Notes: generated from the sequence alone by a model not told the origin. A stretch of DNA of 64,000 bases from Allorhodopirellula solitaria (GCF_007859855.1 NZ_SJPK01000017.1:1-64000), one strand, 5' to 3'. Shown: positions 52,727 to 62,657, numbered from the stretch's first letter. Numbers and translations are program-made.

Positions 52727-54034
52727 CTACTGAGCGGCAGTGAGTGCTTTGTCGCTGATGTCTTTGCGGCACCAGGCACCCTGCCAGCGGATCTGGGCGA
52801 CGGCTTTGTACGCCTGCAGTTTCGCGGCGCTGATCGTGTCGCCCATCGCCGTGACGCCGAGCACTCGCCCGCCGGTATTAACAACCTTGCCATCAGCAAC
52901 TCCCGTGCCCGCATGGAACACCTTCACATCGGTCATCGCGTCAGCTGCATCGATTCCGGTAATCGTGTGTCCCTTGTCGTAGGAAGCAGGATAACCCTCA
53001 CTCGCCATCACCACACAGATCCCCGGACGCGGATCGAAAGTCAACTCATCGAGTTCGCCGAGACGCCCGTCGACGGTTGCTTCCATGACGTCAACGATGT
53101 CGGTCTGCAACCGCATCAACAGCGGTTGGCACTCCGGATCGCCGAACCGCACGTTGAACTCGAGCACTTTGGGGCCGGCGGGGGTTAGCATCAATCCGGC
53201 ATAAAGGACACCTTTGAAGGGGCGACGCGCCCGTTTCATAGCGTGGACGACGGGCACGAGAATCCCCGATTCGACCTCTGCGAGTGTCTGTTCATCGAGC
53301 ACCGCCGCGGGGCTGTAGGCACCCATGCCGCCGGTGTTCGGGCCACGGTCTCCGTCGTGGGCCGGTTTGTGGTCCTGGGCCGTCGGCAGGGTGAGAATGG
53401 TTTCGCCATCGGTGATCGCCAGCACGCTGACCTCGGGACCGGTCAGCCGTTCTTCAATGATCAGTTCTTTGCCTGCGGCGCCAAATTCTTTGCGGGCGGC
53501 GATGCGGTCGATCGCTTCGAGGGCTTCACTTCGCGTGGTGCAAACGACGACGCCTTTACCGGCCGCCAAGCCGTCGGCTTTGACAACCACGTTGACTGGA
53601 TCGTTCGGTTCGCTGTAGCGATCCTTGATATACCGCATCGCGTCGTCAGCGGACCGGAAGGTACGGTAATCGGCGGTGGGGATATCGGCCGATCGCAGCA
53701 GGTTTTTGCAGAAGACCTTGCTACCCTCGAGTTCAGCGGCGGCCCGCGACGGACCAAATACCTTCAACCCAGCGGCTTGCATGTCATCGACCAAACCGGC
53801 GACCAAGGGGGCCTCCGGCCCGACGACGACGAGGCCGACATCGTTGGATTTGGCGAAGGCAATCAATGCCTCATGATCATCTTGGGCGATATCCACGTTG
53901 ACAGCATCCGCTCCCGTGCCCGCATTGCCGGGCGCCACGAATACCTGGTCGACACGTGGGCTTTGGCGGATTTTCCACGCCAGAGCGTGCTCGCGACCGC
54001 CACTGCCGACGATGAGAACGTTGTAGGAGGTCAT
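52727..54034 (-). CDS. purD: Phosphoribosylamine-glycine ligase
   Basis: A 435-residue GAR synthetase of usual length. The N-terminus VLIVGSGGREHALAWKI is diagnostic. ATP-grasp features include VVKADGLAAGKGVVVC and LIIEERLTGPEVSVLA. The signature AQDHKPAHDGDRGPNTGGMGAYSPA is intact, as is EFNVRFGDPECQPLLMRL. It catalyses the second step of purine synthesis. The gene stands apart from other pur genes and precedes the UDP-sugar pyrophosphorylase on the same strand. Confidence 0.96.
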   Translation of the reverse strand: MTSYNVLIVGSGGREHALAWKIRQSPRVDQVFVAPGNAGTGADAVNVDIAQDDHEALIAFAKSNDVGLVVVGPEAPLVAGLVDDMQAAGLKVFGPSRAAAELEGSKVFCKNLLRSADIPTADYRTFRSADDAMRYIKDRYSEPNDPVNVVVKADGLAAGKGVVVCTTRSEALEAIDRIAARKEFGAAGKELIIEERLTGPEVSVLAITDGETILTLPTAQDHKPAHDGDRGPNTGGMGAYSPAAVLDEQTLAEVESGILVPVVHAMKRARRPFKGVLYAGLMLTPAGPKVLEFNVRFGDPECQPLLMRLQTDIVDVMEATVDGRLGELDELTFDPRPGICVVMASEGYPASYDKGHTITGIDAADAMTDVKVFHAGTGVADGKVVNTGGRVLGVTAMGDTISAAKLQAYKAVAQIRWQGAWCRKDISDKALTAAQ

Positions 54035-54437
54035 ATATCAAGAGGTGGCCAAAGGAGCGAAACGGGTAAGCTGCGCTGATGGTAGAAAACCAGCGAGAAA
54101 ATGAAAGACGTCGGAGGTCAAATTGCCCGTTTCCGTGCGAATTCTTTCATTCGCTAGTGGGGGCGGGCAGTGATTGCTCACACCCCGCAGCATTCCGGGC
54201 CATCGGTTTTGTGAGCCGAGCCGCGTAGGCGCCCGGGTGGGCGGCGCTACCCGGGGCCTTGCGGCCCTCGGCTCAATTTTGCGGTGCCAGTTTCGAATAA
54301 ATCAACAGCTCGCTTCGTTGGCGGTCCATTTTACCCCGGTTGGGTCTGGAGCGGGAGACGCTCGAGTGGGCGCCTTCACACTGCCTGCGGCAGCACGGTC
54401 AGCGGGCCGGAATCGATCCAGGATGTTGGCTGTCCGG
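54035..54437. other. Intergenic region with inverted repeat
   Basis: A 400-bp gap with no supported gene. TGAGCCGAG (54212-54220) and CTCGGCTCA (54267-54275) are perfect inverted arms around a GC-rich loop that itself contains CCCGGGTGG and CTACCCGGGG. This could end transcription of the histidine kinase gene, whose stop is 160 bp away. The purD promoter should lie near 54050-54150. Confidence 0.5.
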
Positions 54438-56975
54438 CTAGCTCACGAGCAGGTCATCGACCGCGTCGAGGACCCGGCTGGATTCGTCGAGCAGGGATTG
54501 TAGGAGCTGCCGCGACTGAGCGGGATCGGAAAGCTGACGCTCGTTGGCCTCGATTTCAATTTCGCAGACGACCGCTTGCAGTTGGTCGGCGCCGAGCAGG
54601 CTGCAGGCACCTTTGAGTGTGTGTGCATTTCGCCTGGCAGCGTCATGGTCGCCAGCCAGGATATCTTTCTGAAGTTCCGCTACCAGGCTTTGGCACTCCT
54701 CTTTGAAAACGGCTGCCAGCCGCAGCACGCCCGATACCCCGCCGGGGATTCGGGAGCGAGCCGAATCCAAGTCCAAGCATTCGGCGTGTTCATCGGCGAT
54801 CGACAGGCGGCTCGACGGATTTTTCACGAACGGGGCCGCCGGGCTCTGTTGCGCGGCGGGTTCGGCTGGTCGGATATCCACAGCGCTGCTCCGCCTCGCG
54901 GCAGATTCTGCTTCACGGCGTTCATCCACATCTTCGTCGTCCGCTGCGACAGCGGGATGGGCGGGGTGGATGCAAGCGAGTATTTCCTGCAGTTTCCGGC
55001 GGCGGATCGGTTTGGTGAGGAAGTCATCCATGCCCGATTCTCGACAAAGCCGGGCGTCCTCCGCCATGGCCGCAGCCGTCACAGCAATAATCGGAATGTG
55101 GCGGTCACCGCCAAGTTCCTGTTGGCGAATCGCTCGCGTGGCCGCGGGCCCATCCATCACCGGCATGTGCATGTCCATCAACACCAGATCGAAGGGTTCA
55201 CTTCGCCACTTCACAAATGCCTCGCGTCCGTCGCTCGCGATGAAACACTCATGGCCGAGGGAACGCAGCAATCCCGCGATCACGTGCTGGTTGGTGACGC
55301 CGTCTTCAGCGACGAGTACCCGCAGGGGCTGGGTCGGCACGGATTCGTCGATGACGAGGTCCTGTTCCTGGTCGGCATCGTATTGGTTGGCCGCGTCGGT
55401 GTCGGCGGTTGGCAATTCCAGGTCAAAGTAAAACGAGCTGCCCACGCCTACTTCGCTGTTCAATTGCAGGGTGCCGCCCATCAATTCGACGAGTTGCCGG
55501 GTGATGCTGAGCCCCAAGCCGGTGCCGCCGAAACGCCGAGTGGTGGATGCATCGGCTTGCGTGAACGGCGCCAAAACAGCAGCTTGCTGGGCGGGGGAGA
55601 TGCCGATCCCGGTATCGATGATGCTGATCCGAAACGCAGAGGTGGAGCCAGCCAGGCTCGGGCCTGATTCATCGCCGGGTGCCTTCGGTTCCTGGCCAGG
55701 CACCTGCTGCACCTCCACGGTGACGCTGCCGCGATCGGTGAATTTGACCGCGTTGCCGATCAAATTCACGAGAATCTGCCGCAATCGCCCCGGGTCACCG
55801 ATCAAGTGATTGGGTAACAAGGAATCGCTGGTGTAGTGGAGTTGCAGCCCCTTTTCGGTCGCTTGAAACCTCAGCGTTGAGATGGCGGCTTGGATTTCAT
55901 AGCCGAGGGAAAAAACGATGGATTCCAGTTCGAGTTTGCGGGCCTCGATCTTCGAAAAATCGAGGATGTCATTGAGCAGTCGCAGTAGCGAATCGGAGGA
56001 GCGACGAATCGTGTCAACGTACTCGCGTTGATCTTCATCGAGTGGTGTTTGGGCCAGTAGATCTGCCATGCCCACCATCGCGTTCATGGGAGTGCGAATT
56101 TCATGGCTCATGTTGGCGAGGAATTCGCTCTTGGCTCGGTTAGCGGTATCGGCCATCCGCACGGCTTCTTGCAGAGCCGCTTCACTTCGTTTGAGGGCCG
56201 TGATGTCGCGTGAAATCCCACACGTGCCCATGATTTCGCCCGTGTCGCTTCGCAGCGGCATCTTGGTTGTCAGGCACCACGTATCGTCTTGATCGGGCCA
56301 AGTTTCTCGTTCCGCTCGGTCGACCAGGGCGTCTCCCGATTCAATGACTCGACGTTCATCCTCGAGTGCTTGCTGAGCGTGCTCGGGGGTGAAGACGTCG
56401 GCATCGGTCAGGCCTAGAATCGCTTCGACGTCGGTATGGCCAAATTTCTTTGCCATGGCGCTGCTGACGCGAATGTAACGACTCTCGAGATCCTTGAAGT
56501 AAATCGAGTCGGGGATCGTTTTGAGGAGCGTCTTCAAGAGTGATTGCTCGAAGCGGCTCTTCTCTTCGGCCTCGACGCGGGCGGTCACATCCCAAAACAA
56601 AACTTGCAGTCCGATCAACCGGCCGTGGGCATCGTAGATGGGACTTTTGACCCGCTCGATCCAGCCGAGGCTGCCATCGGCCAGGCGGGTGCGTTCGACC
56701 GCGAGGTTGGATCCCTTTCCCGCGAGTACGGCTTCGTCGTCGACCGAGTACTGCTGAGCAATTTCAGGCGGGAACAATTCCGCATCGACTTTGCCGATGA
56801 CATCTTCCCAAGTCACGCCCCGCCATCTCAGGTAGGCATCGTTGGCGAAAACCCGCCGGCCATCGGGCGCCTTGATCAAGACACTCAGGGGCAAACTGTT
56901 TGCCAGGGCGCGATAGGTGGCTGAGCTTTGGAATTCACGATCCATGTGATCACTCGCTGCGTCGGATTCAGGCAT
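54438..56975 (-). CDS. PAS-PAS hybrid histidine kinase with receiver and HPt domain
   Basis: A soluble 845-residue hybrid kinase. Two PAS domains lie at about 15-135 and 140-270. HisKA follows with His in [19 protein letters not shown]. HATPase_c has [13 protein letters not shown] and [10 protein letters not shown]. The receiver has its phosphoacceptor Asp in [13 protein letters not shown]. The C-terminal HPt domain has His in [15 protein letters not shown]. All four phosphorelay stations (His, Asp, His, and an outgoing regulator) are thus catered for. It lies 25 bp after the REC-HATPase gene, so both are one operon. Confidence 0.9.
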   Translation of the reverse strand: MPESDAASDHMDREFQSSATYRALANSLPLSVLIKAPDGRRVFANDAYLRWRGVTWEDVIGKVDAELFPPEIAQQYSVDDEAVLAGKGSNLAVERTRLADGSLGWIERVKSPIYDAHGRLIGLQVLFWDVTARVEAEEKSRFEQSLLKTLLKTIPDSIYFKDLESRYIRVSSAMAKKFGHTDVEAILGLTDADVFTPEHAQQALEDERRVIESGDALVDRAERETWPDQDDTWCLTTKMPLRSDTGEIMGTCGISRDITALKRSEAALQEAVRMADTANRAKSEFLANMSHEIRTPMNAMVGMADLLAQTPLDEDQREYVDTIRRSSDSLLRLLNDILDFSKIEARKLELESIVFSLGYEIQAAISTLRFQATEKGLQLHYTSDSLLPNHLIGDPGRLRQILVNLIGNAVKFTDRGSVTVEVQQVPGQEPKAPGDESGPSLAGSTSAFRISIIDTGIGISPAQQAAVLAPFTQADASTTRRFGGTGLGLSITRQLVELMGGTLQLNSEVGVGSSFYFDLELPTADTDAANQYDADQEQDLVIDESVPTQPLRVLVAEDGVTNQHVIAGLLRSLGHECFIASDGREAFVKWRSEPFDLVLMDMHMPVMDGPAATRAIRQQELGGDRHIPIIAVTAAAMAEDARLCRESGMDDFLTKPIRRRKLQEILACIHPAHPAVAADDEDVDERREAESAARRSSAVDIRPAEPAAQQSPAAPFVKNPSSRLSIADEHAECLDLDSARSRIPGGVSGVLRLAAVFKEECQSLVAELQKDILAGDHDAARRNAHTLKGACSLLGADQLQAVVCEIEIEANERQLSDPAQSRQLLQSLLDESSRVLDAVDDLLVS

Positions 56976-57000
56976 TGCTCATCACACCATGGGGAACCGT

Positions 57001-57918
57001 TCAAACATGGCAACGCTTTACTAAGGTGACCTGGTTGCCCTTTTCATTGTAAACCAGCTCATCGACGAAGCTGGTCATCAGAATGAACCCTTGGCCGCGA
57101 GGGGCGTCTCCATCCTCGGAGAGGGACTTGGGATCAAAGAGGCCTTTCTTGGGAACTCTCGTCGTGTCGAAACCGTTGCCTTGGTCGGTCACGATGACTC
57201 GGACTTGGTCGGTTTGGGCGATCGCTTCGACCCGCACCGTGCGATCTCGGTAGGGAGCTTCGGTGAGCCGTTTTTCCATGGCAGGGCTGATCTCGCCAAA
57301 TCTCGCCAAGTCATGGTGGCTGGGGCATTGCTCGGCGGGGAGTTGCAGGTTGCCGTGCACCATCGCGTTGGCGACGGCGTGTTCGACCGCCACGCCGAGC
57401 CGCACCATGTCCACGCTCGGCAGCAACTCCATGCCCGAGCTAACCTGCATCAGTAACCCCACCAAGGGTGAGATTAAAATCGGATCGTTGGGCAGTTCGA
57501 ATACGAACAAATTCTTCCGCAGCGTCGAAATCAATCTCGCGTAGCTTGCATCGGTGCGGATCACACCGAGCACATCGACGATCGTATTGTTGAGCATTTC
57601 GTCAATGCGGTTCTTGGGCACATAGCCCGCGGCACCGAGCTGCAGTGCTTCGGCGGCGAGTTCCTCGCTGCCATGGCCGGTCACGAGAATCGTGGGAATG
57701 TGCGAGAAGTCCTCCCGCATCTGCTCCACGAGTTGCAGTCCGTTGAGTTCGGGCATTTCGAGATCGGTCACGACGATGTCGAACGATTGGGCGTGCATCT
57801 CGCTCAGTGCCAGGTGCCCATTGAGGGCGTGAGCGACGTCATGGTCCGCCGCTTCCAAGAGTATCCGTATCTGTGCCGCCTGGGTGGGACTGTCTTCGAC
57901 GAGTAGGATCCTAGCCAT
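57001..57918 (-). CDS. Response regulator fused to an RsbW-like ATPase domain
   Basis: A 305-residue protein. Residues 1-125 are a receiver (ARILLVEDSPTQAAQ, phosphoacceptor Asp in IVVTDLEMPELNG, Lys in GYVPKNRI). Residues about 140-300 hold a GHKL ATPase domain of the anti-sigma type (HATPase_c_2), seen in VAVEHAVANAMVHGNL and RVIVTDQGNGFDTTRVP with FILMTSFVDELVYNEKGNQVTLVKR. There is no HisKA domain, so it may phosphorylate or bind a partner such as an anti-anti-sigma factor, not itself. It is upstream of, and co-directional with, the hybrid kinase, which is its probable phosphodonor. Confidence 0.82.
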   Translation of the reverse strand: MARILLVEDSPTQAAQIRILLEAADHDVAHALNGHLALSEMHAQSFDIVVTDLEMPELNGLQLVEQMREDFSHIPTILVTGHGSEELAAEALQLGAAGYVPKNRIDEMLNNTIVDVLGVIRTDASYARLISTLRKNLFVFELPNDPILISPLVGLLMQVSSGMELLPSVDMVRLGVAVEHAVANAMVHGNLQLPAEQCPSHHDLARFGEISPAMEKRLTEAPYRDRTVRVEAIAQTDQVRVIVTDQGNGFDTTRVPKKGLFDPKSLSEDGDAPRGQGFILMTSFVDELVYNEKGNQVTLVKRCHV

Positions 57919-58076
57919 GGTTGTCCGTCCTTTCGTGATGAACTATTCGCGGGCAGCAGCGTCGAACGGATCCGAAAAATGGGTGCCCCCTTTTCGGAAA
58001 GGTTCTCACACCAAACAATAACCCGTTGCGGTGAGTAAAACCAGTAGTCCCTCCCTTTTGACCCAGCCTCTCCAAC

Positions 58077-59345
58077 GTGACCATCTACTACGCCAACGGA
58101 TCACCGACCACATCGTTGGATACCGAGGATCTACGCGAGGCACTGCAGAGCACCTTCGCTGCCATCTCGCGGCCGGAGAAAGTGCTGCTGCTGCCGCCGG
58201 ATCAAACCCGGTTGTTCAGCCGGGCGGGCGAGCTGACGGTGCTCTCGCATGAGCTGCTCGGTGACCGGGTGACCGATATCATGCCGGCCCTTGGGACGCA
58301 CTCGGCGATGACACCGGCCCAGCTGGATCATATGTTCCCCGGCATCCCCCACGATCTGTTTCGACCTCACCGTTGGCGTGATGACGTCGTGCAGCTCGGT
58401 GAGGTCCCTGCCGAATTTGTCTCCCGGGTCACGGGCGGGATTTATCGCGACGCGTGGCCCGCCCAAGTCAACCGTCTGCTCCGCGATGGTGGTCACGATC
58501 TCATCTTTTCGATCGGTCAAGTCGTCCCGCATGAAGTGATCGGGATGGCCAATTACAACAAGAACGTTTTTGTGGGTACCGGCGGCGTAGCTGGGATCAA
58601 TGAAAGCCATTATCTCAGCGCGATGGTGGGTATCGATGCAACGCTTGGGATCGCCGATACGCCGCTCCGCCAGATCCTCAACTATGCCCAGGATCACTTC
58701 TGCCAAGACGTGCCGTTGCTCTACGCGTTGACCGTGATCGAGCAGCTCAAGGATGGCACGAAGCTGACCCGTGGTCTGTACATCGGTGATGATCACGACA
58801 CGTTCTTTGCCGCCGCTGAATTGGCGCGGCAAGTCAATATCACCCATCTGCCACGGGCCCCCCAGCACGTTGTGGCCTATCTCGATCCACGTGAATTCAA
58901 GAGCACGTGGCTGGGCAACAAAGCGATCTACCGGACTCGCAAAGCGGTTGCCACGGGTGGGCGTTTGACTGTGCTCGGGCCCGCCGTGGAGGAGTTTGGC
59001 GAAGACAAACGCATCGATCAATTGATCCGCAAGTACGGCTACCGGACCAAGTCCGAAGTGATGCAGTTAGTTGCCGATAACGAGGATCTCGCCGCCGACC
59101 CATCCGCAGCGGCGCACTTGGTGCATGGTTCGCCTGAGAATCGTTTTGAAGTTGTTTACGCAGCGGGCAAGCTCACCGACGAAGAGATTCGTTCGGTCGG
59201 TTTCATCCCAGGTGACCTCGACGCTCTCTTGCAGCGATACGATATCAACCAGCTCCAAGACGGATTTCATACGGATATCGACGGGACGGAATTCTACTAT
59301 GTGCAGAACCCTGCCTTGGGATTGTGGGAAGCACCGCTAGGATAG
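58077..59345 (+). CDS. LarA-family nickel-pincer racemase-like protein
   Basis: A 422-residue protein of the LarA (DUF2088) family. The N-terminal LLLPPDQTRL and ALGTHSAMT motifs and QVVPHEVIGMANYNKNVFVG are typical. The candidate ligands His75, His152, Lys162 and His178 keep the 10- and 16-residue spacing of His174-Lys184-His200 in lactate racemase, so the nickel-pincer cofactor can be expected. The cofactor genes larB, larC and larE are not in the window. The substrate is probably a 2-hydroxy acid but need not be lactate. The GTG start has no clear ribosome binding site. uppS follows by 39 bp. Confidence 0.8.
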   Translation: MTIYYANGSPTTSLDTEDLREALQSTFAAISRPEKVLLLPPDQTRLFSRAGELTVLSHELLGDRVTDIMPALGTHSAMTPAQLDHMFPGIPHDLFRPHRWRDDVVQLGEVPAEFVSRVTGGIYRDAWPAQVNRLLRDGGHDLIFSIGQVVPHEVIGMANYNKNVFVGTGGVAGINESHYLSAMVGIDATLGIADTPLRQILNYAQDHFCQDVPLLYALTVIEQLKDGTKLTRGLYIGDDHDTFFAAAELARQVNITHLPRAPQHVVAYLDPREFKSTWLGNKAIYRTRKAVATGGRLTVLGPAVEEFGEDKRIDQLIRKYGYRTKSEVMQLVADNEDLAADPSAAAHLVHGSPENRFEVVYAAGKLTDEEIRSVGFIPGDLDALLQRYDINQLQDGFHTDIDGTEFYYVQNPALGLWEAPLG

Positions 59346-59384
59346 GAGGCCGATCGGTTAATCATCCATGGACATCGCTATTCA

Positions 59385-60146
59385 ATGACATCAGATTCTT
59401 CCCCGTCAGAGACAACCTCGGCTGCGTCATCTCAGGGTTCAAGCTCCCTGCCGAAGCACGTCGCGATCATCATGGACGGCAACGGGCGCTGGGCTCAAAA
59501 CCGAGGTCTGCCACGAATCGAAGGGCATCGGCGCGGTGTCGACACTGTTCGCAGTACCACGGAACTGGCCGCCCAGCTCCAACTCGAGGCGCTCACCCTC
59601 TATTGTTTTTCCAGTGAGAACTGGAAACGCCCTCAAATCGAACTCGATTTTCTGATGCAGCTGTTGCGTCAGTATTTGATCGAGGAGCGGGCCACGCTGA
59701 TGGATAACAATCTGCGACTGCGGTTCATCGGTCGTGTCGATCGGCTCGATGCGGGGGTGCTCGAAGAGGTCGAGCGGACTCAGGCTCTTTGTCGTGACAA
59801 CACTGGGACGGAACTGGTTTTGGCCGTGGATTACGGTGGCCGCGATGAACTCGCCCGCGCCGCTCGCGCCCTCGCCACAGAGGTTCTCGCCGGTGAACTC
59901 TCCGCGGAGTCCATTGATGAGCAGGCGATCGCCGACCGCTTGGATACCGATGGGCTGGCCGAGGTGGATTTGATGATCCGCACCGGGGGCGACATGCGAA
60001 TTAGCAACTTCTTGCTATGGCAACTCAGTTACGCTGAGCTCTGGTTCACCTCCAAGTGCTGGCCCGAGTTCGACGAATCCGATTTCCGCCAAGCTCTTGC
60101 TGATTTCGGCGACCGTACCCGCCGCTTTGGCGGACTGGAAGAGTAA
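59385..60146 (+). CDS. uppS: Undecaprenyl diphosphate synthase
   Basis: A 253-residue cis-prenyltransferase. The signature HVAIIMDGNGRWAQNRGLPR includes the catalytic Asp. YCFSSENWKRP and the C-terminal DLMIRTGGDMRISNFLLWQLSYAELWF are intact. It adds isoprenyl units to make the C55 lipid carrier for the envelope. A 22-residue Ser-rich N-terminal extension precedes the core. It follows the LarA-family gene on the same strand. A dispersed repeat begins right after its stop codon. Confidence 0.95.
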   Translation: MTSDSSPSETTSAASSQGSSSLPKHVAIIMDGNGRWAQNRGLPRIEGHRRGVDTVRSTTELAAQLQLEALTLYCFSSENWKRPQIELDFLMQLLRQYLIEERATLMDNNLRLRFIGRVDRLDAGVLEEVERTQALCRDNTGTELVLAVDYGGRDELARAARALATEVLAGELSAESIDEQAIADRLDTDGLAEVDLMIRTGGDMRISNFLLWQLSYAELWFTSKCWPEFDESDFRQALADFGDRTRRFGGLEE

Positions 60147-60320
60147 GGAACGCGGGAGCAAAAAGTCTTCTCCGGTGGTGTTCGCTCCGCTCAAACCACC
60201 GGCTGTTTTCTTAAACGCCTCCGGCGTAGGAAAACTTGCGAGGCTCCACAGTTCGTCGCCTCGGCCACCACAGAAGAGCTTTCGCTAATTCGCCACTTAT
60301 TGATTACGCGTTGCCAAGCG
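60147..60320 (+). repeat. Dispersed hairpin repeat, copy after uppS
   Basis: It begins at the uppS stop with GGAACGCGGGAGCAAAAAGT, matching the start of the copy after arsC. Then come the hairpin CCGGTGGT...ACCACCGG (60172-60202), CGGCTGTTTTCTTAAACGCC with CGCCTCCGGCG, the CAGTTCGTCGCCTCG word, and the right end CGCCACTTATTGATTACGCG. This is the most compact complete copy (about 165 bp) and lies between convergent genes. Confidence 0.75.
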
Positions 60321-60344
60321 ATCCCCGGGTAGCACCGACGTCTC

Positions 60345-61688
60345 TTACTCTCCGCCAGCCGGCCCATCCTGCTTGCGCAGTGAAGCTCGAACCAACTCTT
60401 TGTCGTTGCGGGCATAGATGTAACCGTCGGCAACGGCCGGATGAGACCAAGTGACACCATTTCGCCGCGGCAATTGACGGCGGGTGGGAGAGAGCAGTTG
60501 GGTGCGAGAATGCTCGTCGAAACCCTGGGGTGAGAGTGTGGCGAAGATCAATTCACCCTGATCATTGAGCATGATCTCATCGTCGCCGTGCTGCATGATA
60601 TGGATCGTTCCCCAGCGATTTCGTGGCACTGCCGTGAGGTCTTCCCAAACCCGGTCGCCGTTGCTCATCTTCAAACAACGCAGTTCACCGTAGCTGTCGA
60701 CACCGTAGATATGCTCGCCTTTCATGATCGGCGTGCTGATAATCGACTGTAACGCGTCGGTGTTCCTTTCATCGACACCGACGCGGTGCCACTGTTGGGT
60801 CGCGTCGGGTTTCGAGGGATCGAGTTCAATCAACATCGATCCGTCGTAGAAGGAGGTTACGAACAGGTGCTCGCCATCGGTCACCGGTGTGGGGACACCG
60901 ATCGGCATGTTTCGCGAAGGCATCGCCACTCGCCAGAAGACCTCGCCCGTCTGTGGGTCCAGTCCTGACACGCTCGCCCCGGTCCAGCACACGACGACAT
61001 CTTGGTCGCCCTGGTGGATCAAAATCGGGGCGCTGTAGCCTGCGGGTTCGTCGAGCGAACGCCAGCGTTCTTTGCCCGTCTCCAGGTCAAAAGCGAGGAC
61101 GCAGGCACCGTCGGAACCGGCGGCAATTTGGATCACGAGGTCGTCGACGACCAAGGGGGCCCCGGCGATGCCCCAGATCGGCAGCCGGGCCTCGTATTCC
61201 GTTTCGATATCGTGTGCCCAGAGCACTTCTCCGGTGGCTGCATCGAAGCAGTGCAGGTGCCCCATTGCGCCGACCGAAAGGGCACGGCCTTGGTGGATCG
61301 TGACCGCCGCCCGAGGGCCCGCGGTGTACTGGATCGTGTAGGGTGCGTTGTACTGATGCGTCCACACCGTCTTGCCCGTTTCAGTGTCCAGGCACAGCAC
61401 CCGTTCACGGCTGTCACGCTCGTTCTCGGATTGCCGGTCCATCACGTAGACTCGATTACCGACAACCGTCGGCGCGGAGTAACCGGCGCCGATGGGCACG
61501 CTCCACAGCAGCGGTAATTGTCCTTGAGGAAGTGACTCCATCAGAGGTACGTCCATGGCGATCGCACCGTCGCGATTTTCCCCTCGCCACTGTGGCCAAT
61601 CCTCCGCTTGAGACGTGGAGAGGCCGAGTCCGAGCAGAGCGACACCGGCGAGGATCGCCAGGTGTCGCGGGCGAAGTGGGGGCGTCAT
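60345..61688 (-). CDS. Secreted PQQ-like beta-propeller protein
   Basis: A 447-residue protein with a signal peptide (LAILAGVALLGLGLSTSQA). The mature part starts EDWPQWRGENRDGAI, a common opening in planctomycete propeller proteins. Repeated blades follow with the pattern LD-ETGK-VW (VLCLDTETGKTVWTHQY, HCFDAATGEVLWAHD, LAFDLETGKERWR, SGLDPQTGEVFWRV). No PQQ-dehydrogenase catalytic residues are evident, so it is more likely a binding or scaffold protein than an enzyme. It lies 35 bp downstream of rpoZ on the same strand. Confidence 0.85.
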   Translation of the reverse strand: MTPPLRPRHLAILAGVALLGLGLSTSQAEDWPQWRGENRDGAIAMDVPLMESLPQGQLPLLWSVPIGAGYSAPTVVGNRVYVMDRQSENERDSRERVLCLDTETGKTVWTHQYNAPYTIQYTAGPRAAVTIHQGRALSVGAMGHLHCFDAATGEVLWAHDIETEYEARLPIWGIAGAPLVVDDLVIQIAAGSDGACVLAFDLETGKERWRSLDEPAGYSAPILIHQGDQDVVVCWTGASVSGLDPQTGEVFWRVAMPSRNMPIGVPTPVTDGEHLFVTSFYDGSMLIELDPSKPDATQQWHRVGVDERNTDALQSIISTPIMKGEHIYGVDSYGELRCLKMSNGDRVWEDLTAVPRNRWGTIHIMQHGDDEIMLNDQGELIFATLSPQGFDEHSRTQLLSPTRRQLPRRNGVTWSHPAVADGYIYARNDKELVRASLRKQDGPAGGE

Positions 61689-61723
61689 GCAAGAGCCTAT
61701 GCGAAACGTGGTCGAGCGGGCGT

Positions 61724-61996
61724 CTAGAGGTCTGAAGCGTCCAGTTCGGGAGCTTCGGCGGCAGCGACCACGGTGTCCAGGTCGTCAGCTTGTTCGACGT
61801 CATTGTCGAGGTTCAAGAAGATCTTGTTCTGCACGATCTCCTGCAACACGATCGACATCTTGTCGTGGGTATCGATATTCACCAACGCTCGCGAGCCTTG
61901 GTTGAGCTGAACCAATCGCTTTTGGATCAAAGTCGATAGTTTGAATCGACCGCCGACCTTGTTGACGATTTCTTCTTCTTTTAGTTCTTCGAGCAT
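61724..61996 (-). CDS. rpoZ: RNA polymerase omega subunit
   Basis: A 90-residue protein beginning MLEELKEEEIVNKVGGRFKL, then STLIQKRLVQLNQGSRALV and IVLQEIVQNKIFL, in line with divergent planctomycete omega subunits. An acidic tail follows. Its start overlaps the end of gmk by 16 bp, and gmk-rpoZ is a widely conserved gene order, which supports the call for such a small protein. Starts further upstream in the same frame lie inside gmk and are rejected. Confidence 0.78.
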   Translation of the reverse strand: MLEELKEEEIVNKVGGRFKLSTLIQKRLVQLNQGSRALVNIDTHDKMSIVLQEIVQNKIFLNLDNDVEQADDLDTVVAAAEAPELDASDL

Positions 61997-62649
61997 GGCG
62001 TCGATTCCTTGTGAGTTTGCAAGAGTTGGCAGATTTCGTCGACAGTGTGGTCGACGGTCTCGTTGATGACTTCGTGAAGGTAGACGTGGCGAAATTCCAT
62101 CTCGCCCGCAGCGGTGTCGAGGCGTGACCGGATCGCATCCTCGGACTCGGTGCCCCGGGTTCGGAGTCGCCGTTCGAGTTCGCGCATGCTGCCGGGGTGG
62201 ATGAAAACGGAGACCGGAGCGTAGCGAGAATCCGCCATCACGCTCATCGCGCCCTGCACGTCGATCTCTAAAATTACCCACTTTCCCGCATTCAGACCAG
62301 TGGCAACTTGATCAGCGAGCGTTCCATACCAGTGTCCCTGGTTGAAAACCTGTTTGCATTCGAGAAATTCACCAGCATCTCGGCGGCGATGGAACTCGGT
62401 CTCGCTAATGAAAAAGTAGTCTTTTCCATTGACTTCGCCGTCGCGTGGTCTGCGGGTCGTCGCTGAAATCGATGTCGCCAAGGGCAGGGTGCAGACCTCG
62501 CGCAACCGCTGGGTCACCGTGGATTTGCCCGCGCCGCTGGGACCGGAAATGATCACGAGCTGACCTGGATGAGCCGTTTCGAGGCGCGATGATTCTCCAT
62601 GCGACATGTCGCAGTGATCCAGTGCTTCGGGAGGGAATTGAACGGGCAT
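61981..62649 (-). CDS. gmk: Guanylate kinase
   Basis: A 222-residue guanylate kinase. The P-loop is VIISGPSGAGKSTVTQRL. The GMP-binding region has SISATTRRPRDGEVNGKDYFFIS and FLECKQVFNQGHWYGT, and LEIDVQGAMSV follows. It converts GMP to GDP with ATP. The first ATG gives a 29-residue extension before the P-loop; the internal ATG at residue 15 is an alternative start. It lies between yicC and rpoZ, overlapping the latter. Confidence 0.94.
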   Translation of the reverse strand: MPVQFPPEALDHCDMSHGESSRLETAHPGQLVIISGPSGAGKSTVTQRLREVCTLPLATSISATTRRPRDGEVNGKDYFFISETEFHRRRDAGEFLECKQVFNQGHWYGTLADQVATGLNAGKWVILEIDVQGAMSVMADSRYAPVSVFIHPGSMRELERRLRTRGTESEDAIRSRLDTAAGEMEFRHVYLHEVINETVDHTVDEICQLLQTHKESTPCSKN

Positions 62650-62657
62650 GCTAGCGT

